In this document: piece after piece, positions 35,195 to 42,781 of the stretch
Layout: each line of letters starts with the position of its first letter
Numbering within the stretch: the first letter of the stretch is position 1
Position numbers and translations under genes: made by a program
NCBI GenBank assembly: GCA_963816535.1
Contig: CAWFKW010000003.1
Location: 1,116,001 to 1,180,000 of the forward strand
Direction: 5' to 3'
DNA from: CAWFKW01 sp963816535
Lineage (GTDB): Bacteria > Bacteroidota > Ignavibacteria > Tepidaquicellales > OLB5
DNA: 64,000 bases
The notes under the pieces: generated by a model
Databases searched by the model: none
What the model saw: only the letters and a program-made list of their open reading frames with translations
What the model was told of the DNA's origin: nothing

Positions 35195-35713
35195 ATGGCA
35201 GAAAAAAGAAATGACTCAAACACACTTACAGCCAAAAAAGAGATAACTATCACCCGCATCATAGATGCGCCGCGCGAGCTTGTATTCAGGGCATGGACCG
35301 ATCCGGAAATGATGTCAAAATGGTGGGGGCCAAAACCATTCACAGCGCCGACTATCAAAATGGACCTGCGCGTTGGCGGAAAGTATCTTTTTTGTATGCG
35401 CACGCCCGAAGGAAAAGATTACTGGACCGCCGGCGTTTATAATGAAATAACCCCGCCAGAACGATTAGTTTACACCGATAACTTTGCTGACGAACACGGC
35501 AATATAATTCCCGCGTCTGCTTACGGCTTTGACGGCGAATGGCCCGATGTTTCGATAGTAACTGTGGCCTTTGAAAAGATTGACGGGAACAAAACTAAAA
35601 TGACCTTGAAGCATGAAGGACTGCCTTCTGGCGAACACGGCGAGATGGCTAAAGCAGGATGGACTTCTTCGCTTGAGAAGCTTGAAGAAAGCCTTGCAGA
35701 ACTGATGAAATAA
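35195..35713 (+). CDS. SRPBCC / AHSA1-like ligand-binding protein
   Basis: 172 aa: ITRIIDAPRELVFRAWTDPE, MSKWWGPKPFTAPTIKMDLR, GGKYLFCMRTPEGKDYWTAG, ERLVYTDNFADEHGN, then MTLKHEGLPSGEHGEMAKAG and WTSSLEKLEESLAELMK. This is the START-like helix-grip fold of the activator-of-Hsp90 type, commonly controlled by the ArsR repressor encoded upstream. AAAGGAG lies before the start. Likely binds a hydrophobic small molecule; ligand unknown. Confidence 0.93.
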   Translation: MAEKRNDSNTLTAKKEITITRIIDAPRELVFRAWTDPEMMSKWWGPKPFTAPTIKMDLRVGGKYLFCMRTPEGKDYWTAGVYNEITPPERLVYTDNFADEHGNIIPASAYGFDGEWPDVSIVTVAFEKIDGNKTKMTLKHEGLPSGEHGEMAKAGWTSSLEKLEESLAELMK

Positions 35714-35740
35714 AAAGTGTATATGCATAAAGCCGGCGGA

Positions 35741-35780
35741 CCTGCCTGCAGCCATGCCATAGGCAGGTAAACAGGCAGGC
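35741..35780. repeat. Palindromic repeat, same type as 91-157
   Basis: CCTGCCTGCAGCCATGCCAT followed by AGGCAGGTAAACAGGCAGG. Differs from the inner part of 91-157 by one base over 38 nt. Confidence 0.85.
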
Positions 35781-35834
35781 AAGTGGTGCGCAGGGTGGGG
35801 CAATTTAAACTAATAAAAAGAAAAGGGGTATAAA

Positions 35835-36389
35835 TTGAGAAAAATAATTTTTCAAATGCTCATATCGCTTGACGGCTATTATGAGGGGCCTAATCATGAA
35901 ATTGACTGGCATAACGTTGACGCAGAATTTAATGATTACGCAATAGAGTTTCTGAATTCAGTCGACCTGCTTTTATTCGGGCGAGTGACTTATGAACTAA
36001 TGGCAGGTTATTGGCCTACTGAAATGGCGGTAACAAACGACCCTGTTGTTGCCGGAAAGATGAACAAATTATCAAAAATTGTTATTTCAAAAACACTGGA
36101 TAAAGCTGAATGGAACAATACAAAACTCATAAAAGAAAATATTACCGAGAAAATCGAAAAGCTGAAAAAACAGCAAGGAAAAGATATAGCAATATTTGGC
36201 AGCTCTGATTTAGCGTTGGCGCTGATTGAGGAAAATTTAATAGATGAATTTCATCTTTTGGTGAACCCGGTAATAATAGGAAGCGGCAAGACTTTATTTA
36301 AAGGAATTAAGGGTAAACTCATGCTGAAGCTCATAGATACAAAGACATTTAAATCCGGAAATGTCATGCTGTGCTATACTACAAAATAA
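35835..36389 (+). CDS. Dihydrofolate-reductase-like (RibD C-terminal) protein 1
   Basis: 184 aa, TTG start behind AAAAGGGG. IIFQMLISLDGYYEGPNHEI, VDLLLFGRVTYELMAGYWPT, KIVISKTLDKAEWNNTKLI, KDIAIFGSSDLALALIEENLIDEFHLLVNPVIIGSGKTLF are the blocks of the RibD_C / DHFR-like family (YwjB/YyaP group). It probably reduces a pterin- or flavin-precursor-like compound with NADPH. A second member lies at 39157-39726. Confidence 0.9.
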   Translation: MRKIIFQMLISLDGYYEGPNHEIDWHNVDAEFNDYAIEFLNSVDLLLFGRVTYELMAGYWPTEMAVTNDPVVAGKMNKLSKIVISKTLDKAEWNNTKLIKENITEKIEKLKKQQGKDIAIFGSSDLALALIEENLIDEFHLLVNPVIIGSGKTLFKGIKGKLMLKLIDTKTFKSGNVMLCYTTK

Positions 36390-36434
36390 AACATTTTATA
36401 GATTGTTGGTAATAAGACCAAAAAAGGCTGAAAT

Positions 36435-37418
36435 TTATAAAGCTATAGCTTCTTTATTGTACCTGTTCCTGTACTCTATTGGTGAGAGTCCCGTAAATCT
36501 TCTGAAAATATTCCTGAAAGCCTTGGTATCTGAGTAACCCACTTCGTCCATAACCTCGGCGATATTCTTTCTGCTGGTTTCAAGATCTTTTTTGGCGGCT
36601 TCAATTTTTACTCTCTGGGTATATTCCGAGACCGTGTTACCCGTGGCTTTTTTGAACCTGCGCTCAAGGCTTCTTCTGCCCACGGCTACCATGGCTGAAA
36701 GCTGGTCAATGGTAATTTTACCCTGGAAATTATCTTCAATAATTTCCTGCGCTCTTTTAACAGATTCGTCCTTGTGATTAGTTTGTCCTTTAAATATCAT
36801 GAACAATGATTGCCGGTTACGGTCCAGTTCTATCTCGTAAATTTTTGAGCACATGATAGCCATCTCGCGGCCCGCGTATTTTTCTATAAGATAGATGAGC
36901 AGGTTCCACATTGAGTTAGCGCCGCCGCTGGAATATATTCCGTGTTCGTCGGTTATAATTTTTTCTGAAACTAAGTTCACGTCGGGGAACATCTTCCTGA
37001 AATCATTTGCGCCAAGCCAGTGCGTTGAACAGGATTTCCCCTTTAACAATCCGGTTGATGCAAGTATAAATGAACCGACGCAAAGACTGGCAAGCTCAGC
37101 GCCGTTCTTATATTGCTTTATCATCCACGGAACAAAATCTTTGTTTATTTCTATTACTTCATTCATGTTGCCGTTCACCGCAGGAATAATTATAAGATCG
37201 GTCTTATCGGCTTCATCAATTGTTAAATGAGGCTCAACGGTAAACAGCCCGTCATAAACCTGCGGCTTTTTAGTGAGCCCGACAAGTTTTATATCAAACA
37301 ACGGAGGCTTGCCCATGCTTACGAGCAAATCATTGGCTTTGCTGAAAGCGACAAACGAACCTTCAATGCAGCTAAGCGCTACAGGGCCATTTGGCACGAG
37401 TATAGAAATGTGTTTCAT
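36435..37418 (-). CDS. GlxA-type transcriptional regulator (DJ-1/PfpI + AraC)
   Basis: 327 aa. N-terminal DJ-1/PfpI-like domain (about 1-190) with the nucleophile-elbow position in SLCVGSFILASTGLLKGKSC, then an AraC-type DNA-binding domain (about 220-320): ITIDQLSAMVAVGRRSLERR, FKKATGNTVSEYTQRVKIEA, AEVMDEVGYSDTKAFRNIFR, TGLSPIEYRNRYN. It is divergent from DoxX and probably controls that gene or its own. Small molecule sensed is unknown. Confidence 0.94.
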   Translation of the reverse strand: MKHISILVPNGPVALSCIEGSFVAFSKANDLLVSMGKPPLFDIKLVGLTKKPQVYDGLFTVEPHLTIDEADKTDLIIIPAVNGNMNEVIEINKDFVPWMIKQYKNGAELASLCVGSFILASTGLLKGKSCSTHWLGANDFRKMFPDVNLVSEKIITDEHGIYSSGGANSMWNLLIYLIEKYAGREMAIMCSKIYEIELDRNRQSLFMIFKGQTNHKDESVKRAQEIIEDNFQGKITIDQLSAMVAVGRRSLERRFKKATGNTVSEYTQRVKIEAAKKDLETSRKNIAEVMDEVGYSDTKAFRNIFRRFTGLSPIEYRNRYNKEAIAL

Positions 37419-37638
37419 AGTGATAGGTATTTAATGAAAACTAATAAAATGAATTTTTTCTTTGTTTGAATCTTGCTCCATTAAAAAATGATTTATTATA
37501 TAAATCTCATAACAAAATTATGTCAATATTTTGACGTAATCAACCCCTTAGATTGCCGTTTTCACACCCCTTAAATATCAAATTGCGACATTATATTTGT
37601 AGCAACAAAAACAAATTAACCAAAAGGAGCGAAAAATC

Positions 37639-38085
37639 ATGCAATACGCAATAGAAAACACTCAAACTTCAAAAACTCAGAGAGTTAGCGGTTCGAGAAA
37701 GAGAATCTGGACAGGAAGAATCATGAGCGGATTTATAATGTTATTTATGTTATTCGACTGCGTCACACATTTTATAAGAACCGAACAGGTTCGTCAGGCA
37801 TTTGCGCAGCTGGGAATTCCCATTGAGCTTTCCGTTGTAATCGCGGCGATCCAATTAGTCTGTCTTATTCTCTATGTAATTCCAAAGACGTCGGTTCTTG
37901 GCGCGGTACTTTTTACAGGATATCTTGGCGGCGCAGTTTGGTCGCTGTTACTTATCGGCCAGCCTGTTTTCAGCCATGTGCTGTTTCCGGTGTATTTCGG
38001 AATTATACTTTGGGGTGGAATTTACCTTCGTGATGATTCGCTGCGCAGGGTATTTCCATTAAGAAGAGAAGAATCTATTTTTTAA
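37639..38085 (+). CDS. DoxX-like membrane protein
   Basis: 148 aa with four membrane helices: IMSGFIMLFMLFDCVTHF, IELSVVIAAIQLVCLILYVI, LGAVLFTGYLGGAVWSLLL, VLFPVYFGIILWGGIYL. The TGYLGGAVWSL segment is typical of DoxX-like (DUF4260/PF13564) proteins, which are linked to redox or stress responses. AAAGGAG precedes the start, and a TATATTTG stretch (37592-37599) could be a -7 element. Divergent from the GlxA-type regulator, its probable controller. Confidence 0.88.
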   Translation: MQYAIENTQTSKTQRVSGSRKRIWTGRIMSGFIMLFMLFDCVTHFIRTEQVRQAFAQLGIPIELSVVIAAIQLVCLILYVIPKTSVLGAVLFTGYLGGAVWSLLLIGQPVFSHVLFPVYFGIILWGGIYLRDDSLRRVFPLRREESIF

Positions 38086-38118
38086 TTAACTTTCATTTAA
38101 TAAATTAAAAAAACTATC

Positions 38119-38538
38119 ATGACACAGATCACAGGTTACATCGGTTTCGGAGGCAAGTGCCGCGAAGCAATGACATTCTACAAAGAATGTTTCGGAGGGG
38201 AATTAACTCTGCAGACAATTGGCGAATCTCCTATGGCGGACCAAATGTCCGCCGATAAGAAAAAAGAAATTCTTCATTCAACGCTAAAAAGCGGCGGCAT
38301 AGTTTTACTGGGTTCTGATATGGCGGCCCAATCAATATTAGTTAAGGGGAACAATGTTTCGTTATTAGTAAATTGCAGCAGCGATGAAGAGATAAACAGG
38401 TTCTTCGATAAGCTATCGATAGACGGTACAGTTAGCGACCCGGTAAGCGTTAAATTCTGGGGCGGAACATTTGGCGCGCTTACGGATAAATACGGCATCA
38501 ACTGGCTGCTTAGCTATGACAAAAATGCAGGGTATTAG
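38119..38538 (+). CDS. PhnB-like VOC protein 1
   Basis: 139 aa. ITGYIGFGGKCREAMTFYKE, ECFGGELTLQTIGESPMADQ, LHSTLKSGGIVLLGSDM and FWGGTFGALTDKYGINWLLS are the signature blocks of PhnB / DUF1338-unrelated glyoxalase-fold proteins. Same strand and 33 nt behind DoxX, so probably one transcript. Function unknown, often found with stress-type small-protein genes. Confidence 0.9.
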   Translation: MTQITGYIGFGGKCREAMTFYKECFGGELTLQTIGESPMADQMSADKKKEILHSTLKSGGIVLLGSDMAAQSILVKGNNVSLLVNCSSDEEINRFFDKLSIDGTVSDPVSVKFWGGTFGALTDKYGINWLLSYDKNAGY

Positions 38539-38548
38539 TTATATTACT

Positions 38549-38571
38549 GCCCTGTATTTTATTTACAGGGC
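38549..38571 (+). terminator. Possible terminator hairpin
   Basis: GCCCTGTA, 7-nt T-rich loop, TACAGGGC. Located 10 nt behind the VOC stop. The T tract after it is poor, so termination may be weak. Confidence 0.45.
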
Positions 38572-38635
38572 TCCTTACAGTTTTAAATGAAATTTAAAAT
38601 AAATTATTAATCAAAGAAAGAAAGGAAATATAGCA

Positions 38636-39124
38636 ATGCAGAAGATAACTCCGTTCCTCTGGTTTGATAAAAACGCCGAAGAAGCCGTGAACTTTTACAC
38701 TTCAATATTTAAAAATTCTAAAGTCGGCGCTATATCCAGATACAACGAAGAAGCGGCAAAGGCTGCAGGTATGAAGGCCGGCGACGTGCTGGTCGCAACA
38801 TTTGAAGTTGAAGGCCAGAAGTTCACAGCTCTAAACGGAGGCCCAATTTTTAAATTCACAGAAGCGGTTTCATTCTCAGTCGAATGCAAGGACCAGGAAG
38901 AGGTTGACTATTTCTGGGAGAAGCTTACATCGGGCGGCGGGCAGGAATCAATGTGCGGCTGGCTTAAAGATAAATTCGGTTTATCATGGCAGATCGTTCC
39001 GAAAGAAATGGGCGAACTCATCGGAGGAAAGGATCCTGCAGGCTCCGGAAGGGCAATGCATGCAATGCTTCAAATGAAGAAACTGGATATTCAGAAACTA
39101 AGAGATGCTTATAACGGCAAATAA
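38636..39124 (+). CDS. PhnB-like VOC protein 2 (3-demethylubiquinone methyltransferase-like fold)
   Basis: 162 aa: ITPFLWFDKNAEEAVNFYTS, IFKNSKVGAISRYNEEAAKA, FEVEGQKFTALNGGPIFKFT, AVSFSVECKDQEEVDYFWEK, MCGWLKDKFGLSWQIVPKEM, then ALQMKKLDIQKL-like ending. This is the 3-dmu-9_3-mt / PhnB family, which despite its historical name has no methyltransferase activity. Preceded by GAAAGGAAA. Paralog of the gene at 38119 only at fold level. Confidence 0.92.
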   Translation: MQKITPFLWFDKNAEEAVNFYTSIFKNSKVGAISRYNEEAAKAAGMKAGDVLVATFEVEGQKFTALNGGPIFKFTEAVSFSVECKDQEEVDYFWEKLTSGGGQESMCGWLKDKFGLSWQIVPKEMGELIGGKDPAGSGRAMHAMLQMKKLDIQKLRDAYNGK

Positions 39125-39156
39125 ATAATTAAAATTCTAATTTAGGAATTAAGAAA

Positions 39157-39726
39157 ATGAGAAAACTAAAATTGCAGGTACAAATCTCGGTTGATGGTTT
39201 TGTTGGCAGGCCAAATGGCGATCTGGACTTTATGACATGGAGCTGGGATGACAAGATAAAAGATTGTGTAAACGAATTAACTGATTCGTGCGATACAATT
39301 TTACTTGGGAGAAAAATGACCGATGGTTTTGTATCCCACTGGACAAAAGCAGCAGCTGACCCCGCCGACCAGGCTTTTCCGTTTGCAAAAAAGATGGTTG
39401 ATTTTCCGAAAGTGGTTTTTACTAAAACGATCAATAAGTCAAAATGGGCTAACACTGAAGTAGCAAACGGAGACCTGACTAAAGAAGTATACGTGCTGAA
39501 AAAACGCAGCGGAAAAGATATCATAGTTTATGGAGGGGCCGGGTTTGTTTCTTCGCTTGTTAGCGCGGGACTAATAGACGAATATAATCTGTTTGTAAAC
39601 CCGGCGGCGATTGGCATTGGTTTATCAATTTTCAATAAAGTCAACGGTAAACTGGATCTTCAGCTTGTTGGTACCGTTCAGTTTGATTGCGGTATAACGT
39701 TGATGAAATATGTTCCCAAAAAATAA
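39157..39726 (+). CDS. Dihydrofolate-reductase-like (RibD C-terminal) protein 2
   Basis: 189 aa: KLKLQVQISVDGFVGRPNGD, SCDTILLGRKMTDGFVSHWT, KVVFTKTINKSKWANTEVAN, KDIIVYGGAGFVSSLVSAGL, IDEYNLFVNPAAIGIGLSIF. Same family as 35835-36389; the two flank the regulator/DoxX/VOC group. NADPH-dependent reductase of unknown substrate. Confidence 0.92.
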   Translation: MRKLKLQVQISVDGFVGRPNGDLDFMTWSWDDKIKDCVNELTDSCDTILLGRKMTDGFVSHWTKAAADPADQAFPFAKKMVDFPKVVFTKTINKSKWANTEVANGDLTKEVYVLKKRSGKDIIVYGGAGFVSSLVSAGLIDEYNLFVNPAAIGIGLSIFNKVNGKLDLQLVGTVQFDCGITLMKYVPKK

Positions 39727-39753
39727 ACATAAATAAAATTCATAAAACAAATC

Positions 39754-40125
39754 ATGCCTGAAAAAAAACAACCAAGTAAAGAGTACCTGGAAAAATTGGC
39801 GCTGTACGAAAAACTGGTAGCAACTAACCCAAAGGTAGAACGCAAGGGCGACACTATGCCTTATACTTCGCATAACGGCAACATGTTTACGCTGTTTGAT
39901 AAGTCCGCGATACTTGCAATCAGGCTTCCTGAAGATGAACGGGAAAACTTTATAAAGAAGTACAAAGCCAAGCTGCATGAAACATACGGAACAGTTATGA
40001 AAGAATATATTGCGGCGCCCGATAGCCTTCTGGGTAAAACAAAAGAACTGAAGAAGTATTTTGATATCAGCTGGAAATATGTTCAGGGCCTCAAGCCCAA
40101 AGCTACGACAAAGAAAAAGAAATAG
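39754..40125 (+). CDS. TfoX N-terminal-like small protein
   Basis: 123 aa. Central NGNMFTLFDKSAILAIRLPE followed by YIAAPDSLLGKTKELKKYFD resembles the MFG...lal.l....  and PeelL layout of TfoX/Sxy N-terminal domains, but the usual start (F..l......) is not clear. The C-terminus is a Lys-rich tail (KPKATTKKKK). Function unknown; it follows the reductase by 27 nt. Confidence 0.6.
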   Translation: MPEKKQPSKEYLEKLALYEKLVATNPKVERKGDTMPYTSHNGNMFTLFDKSAILAIRLPEDERENFIKKYKAKLHETYGTVMKEYIAAPDSLLGKTKELKKYFDISWKYVQGLKPKATTKKKK

Positions 40126-40259
40126 ATCTGATATTAATTGTGTCCGCCGCCCCAGCCGTAGATCAACTCAATTTCTGCAACAAGCTAATTAGGACTCACT
40201 GCCGTTTATCATGTTTAATATTTTTTTTGATTTATATATTTGTAATACAGGAGATACTC

Positions 40260-40613
40260 ATGATAAATAAGAAAGAGTTGAAACAACAGTACAAGGAATC
40301 CCCGCCTTCGATGGGAATATACTGCATAAAAAACCTTACGAGCGGAAAAGTCTTTATCGGAAAAAGCTCGGACCTTCGCGGAAAGCTTAACAGCATTAGA
40401 TTCCAGCTTAACCATGGCTCGTTTATAAACAGCGAGCTTCAGAAAGATTACAACAACTCAGGCGAAAACGATTTCTCGTTTGAAGTTATCGATACGCTTG
40501 AAACAAAAGACGACCCTGCTTATGATTACTCAAGAGACTTAAGGATTCTTGAACAGCTGTGGTTTGAAAAGCTTCAACCATATGATGAGACGGGATACCA
40601 CAAAAGAAAATAA
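40260..40613 (+). CDS. GIY-YIG nuclease-fold protein
   Basis: 117 aa from the ATG at 40260, chosen for AGGAG 6 nt ahead of it; an in-frame ATG at 40140 would add 40 residues unrelated to the fold. SMGIYCIKNLTSGKVFIGKS (GIY ... FIG in place of YIG), then DLRGKLNSIRFQLNHGSFIN, LQKDYNNSGENDFSFEVIDT. The motif Arg is present, but the catalytic Glu near the C-terminus is not obvious. Stand-alone small members of this family are common; nuclease activity is not certain. Confidence 0.85.
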   Translation: MINKKELKQQYKESPPSMGIYCIKNLTSGKVFIGKSSDLRGKLNSIRFQLNHGSFINSELQKDYNNSGENDFSFEVIDTLETKDDPAYDYSRDLRILEQLWFEKLQPYDETGYHKRK

Positions 40614-40634
40614 ATAGGTTTTGATACCTCTAAA

Positions 40635-41132
40635 ATGGAACTCTGGGATATACTTGATGAAAACGGAAATCCAACAGGCAGGCTTATTGAGCGCGGCAAA
40701 CCAATGCTGCAGAATGAGTTCCATCTTGTTGTGCATATATGGATAGTTAGTCGTGATAATACGTTCTTGATTGCAAAGCGAGCTGAAACTAAGCCTTTTG
40801 GAGGCATGTGGGAAACAACCGGCGGCTCAGCAATAGCAGGCGAGACCAGCCTCCGGGCCGCTGTGCGTGAAACAAAAGAAGAGCTTGGAATTGATCTGAA
40901 CGCTGATGGCTGCAAATTCATCACCCGCATCAAAAGACAGCATAGTGACTTTCCAGATTTTGTAGATGCATGGCTTTGCAAATATGATAGTGAACTTTCC
41001 ACTTTACATTCGGATCCTTCGGAAGTAAGTGAAACAAGGTGGGCAGAAAAAGAAGAAATAAAAAACATGATAAATAATGGAACGTTCATGAACGTGTTTC
41101 CATATTTTGAATCTCTTATTCGGAAAATCTGA
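40635..41132 (+). CDS. Nudix hydrolase
   Basis: 165 aa. MELWDILDENGNPTGRLIER at the start and HLVVHIWIVSRDNTFLIAKR are typical of the isopentenyl-diphosphate-isomerase-like Nudix subgroup. Complete Nudix box G-x5-E-x7-RETKEELGI starts at Gly in GGSAIAGETSLRAAVRE. It hydrolyses a nucleoside diphosphate linked to another group; substrate unknown. Convergent with pyrD, 10 nt apart. Confidence 0.93.
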   Translation: MELWDILDENGNPTGRLIERGKPMLQNEFHLVVHIWIVSRDNTFLIAKRAETKPFGGMWETTGGSAIAGETSLRAAVRETKEELGIDLNADGCKFITRIKRQHSDFPDFVDAWLCKYDSELSTLHSDPSEVSETRWAEKEEIKNMINNGTFMNVFPYFESLIRKI

Positions 41133-41142
41133 ATGAGTACAG

Positions 41143-42189
41143 CTAATCTCTCGTCATTTTTGAAATTTGCTTTTTTATCTTCCTTACCATCCCGGGGCCC
41201 TCGTAAACAAAGCCTGTATAAACCTGTACCAGCGCGGCGCCCAGATCCATTTTTTCCTTTACATCGTCTGCGGTAAACACTCCGCCGCACGCTATTATAG
41301 CAAGTTTATCCCCTGCTTTTTCTTTAATATATTTAATTACATGATTTGAAATTCCCTCAAGAGGTTTACCGCTCAGGCCGCCCTGCTCGTAAGTTCCTGC
41401 GGGCAAAGTCTCACGCGAAATAGTTGTATTGGTTGCAATGATACCCGTGAGATTGTTATCGATCGAAACCTGTATTATATCGTCCAGTTCGGGCGCGGTT
41501 AAGTCGGGCGCTATCTTCAGAAAAATATCTTTTCGATCGCATGAATAGATTTCATCAAGTTCATCGTTCAGCTGCTGGAGCGAGTTCAGAATTTCGTTAA
41601 GATATTTTTTCTGCTGAAGCTGTCTGAGTCCTTCAGTGTTTGGCGAGCTAACGTTGATGGTAAAATAATCGGCATACTCATATAGTTTTTGAAACGAGAA
41701 TTTATAATCCTGGTAAGCGTCATCAAGCTCAGTGCGCTTGTTCTTACCTATATTAACTCCGATAATGAAATCAGGCGAAACTTTTTCTTTAAGCCGTTTT
41801 AAGTTGATTTCAAATTCATCGGCGCCGCAGTTGTTAAAGCCCAGCCTGTTAATAACAGCGCGGTATTCAGGCAGACGGAACATGCGCGGCTTAGGATTGC
41901 CTTCCTGCGGCAGCGGCGTTACGGTGCCCGCCTCTGCAAACCCGAAACCCAGCGCCTCCCAGCTCTTTAGCGCTGTGCAGTTTTTGTCCATCCCTGCTGC
42001 AAGCCCGATGGGATTCTTGAAAGTAAGATTCCCTACTTTGACCGCTAACTTGTCATTATCACGGCTGCAATAAATTGGTTTTAGAAGGGAGCTGAAGAGC
42101 GGTTTGGAAAGCGAACTCATAACCAGATTATGAATGTTCTCCGGGTCGAATTTGAAAAGAATAGGACGTACAAGAGATTTATAAAACAT
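41143..42189 (-). CDS. pyrD: Dihydroorotate dehydrogenase (quinone), class 2
   Basis: 348 aa. Oxidises dihydroorotate to orotate in pyrimidine synthesis. An N-terminal amphipathic stretch (FYKSLVRPILFKFDPENIHN) marks the membrane-associated class 2 enzyme. Conserved blocks: FKNPIGLAAGMDKN, GFGFAEAGTVTPLPQEGNPK, RMFRLPEYRAVINRLGFNN, YFTINVSSPNTEGLRQLQ with the catalytic Ser, KIAPDL, ATNTTISR, GGLSGKPL and IACGGVFTADD. No other pyr genes adjacent. Confidence 0.97.
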   Translation of the reverse strand: MFYKSLVRPILFKFDPENIHNLVMSSLSKPLFSSLLKPIYCSRDNDKLAVKVGNLTFKNPIGLAAGMDKNCTALKSWEALGFGFAEAGTVTPLPQEGNPKPRMFRLPEYRAVINRLGFNNCGADEFEINLKRLKEKVSPDFIIGVNIGKNKRTELDDAYQDYKFSFQKLYEYADYFTINVSSPNTEGLRQLQQKKYLNEILNSLQQLNDELDEIYSCDRKDIFLKIAPDLTAPELDDIIQVSIDNNLTGIIATNTTISRETLPAGTYEQGGLSGKPLEGISNHVIKYIKEKAGDKLAIIACGGVFTADDVKEKMDLGAALVQVYTGFVYEGPGMVRKIKKQISKMTRD

Positions 42190-42200
42190 CTGCAGATATC

Positions 42201-42452
42201 CTACTCATATACATGTTTCCTGTTTCCGATTTTTAAAACTACAACGTTTTTTGATTCAACTGAAAAGATTACCCTGTAGTTTCCGACTCTGAGTTTTCTT
42301 AATCCTTTAAATTCTCCTTTTAATTGAGGATATACGAGAGGGTTGTCAGCAAGAAGTTTTTCAGTCTTATCTAATATTTTTCGAATCTCTTTTCCCGGAA
42401 TGTCTTTTAGGTCTTTTCTTACAGAAGATTTATATGTAATATTAAACGCCAA
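42201..42452 (-). CDS. RelE/ParE-type toxin
   Basis: 83 aa: ITYKSSVRKDLKDIPGKEIR, LVYPQLKGEFKGLRKLRVGN, YRVIFSVESKNVVVLKIGNR KHVYE. LKG..G.RKLRVGNYRVIF..... is the RelE/ParE pattern, with basic residues used for mRNA cleavage or gyrase inhibition. It overlaps the antitoxin gene by 11 nt, the usual toxin-behind-antitoxin order. Confidence 0.9.
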   Translation of the reverse strand: MAFNITYKSSVRKDLKDIPGKEIRKILDKTEKLLADNPLVYPQLKGEFKGLRKLRVGNYRVIFSVESKNVVVLKIGNRKHVYE

Positions 42453-42660
42453 GAGATTTTCGCAATTCTTTTGAGGTCACGACCTTATCAGATTTATCAG
42501 CAAGCCTTTTTGCAGCCTCATTCAAATCTCCAATCTCATCAAAATAATTTTCCAGCGCTTTGTTAACATGATATGAAGGGTTTTTCCTGGTTGCCTCAGA
42601 AAGTTTATAAATCTTTTTAATATTTCTTCCTTTAATGCTTATTTGATTTTTCAAAGCCAT
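42442..42660 (-). CDS. Antitoxin partner of the RelE/ParE toxin
   Basis: 72 aa from the ATG at 42660 (MALKNQISIKGRNIKKIYKL), preferred over an ATG at 42714 that adds an aromatic, unlikely leader. KKIYKLSEATRKNPSYHVNKALENYFDE is a short ribbon-helix-helix-like DNA-binding part; the tail KRLADKSDKVVTSKELRKSL is the toxin-binding segment. Probably represses its own promoter with the toxin. Confidence 0.8.
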   Translation of the reverse strand: MALKNQISIKGRNIKKIYKLSEATRKNPSYHVNKALENYFDEIGDLNEAAKRLADKSDKVVTSKELRKSLGV

Positions 42661-42781
42661 CTTTGCTTTAGATTTATACAAATATAGATAAAAATTAGTA
42701 ATTGGACTATGCATAATATTCTGAGTTAGTTCCCAATATTATTGTATTGAACCCCTTCGTTATTTGAGATATTTTTATCAA

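Noticed and set aside
40574..41290. 238-codon minus-strand frame across the Nudix gene
   Set aside because: Antisense to an exact Nudix box and to part of the pyrD end; no recognisable domain.
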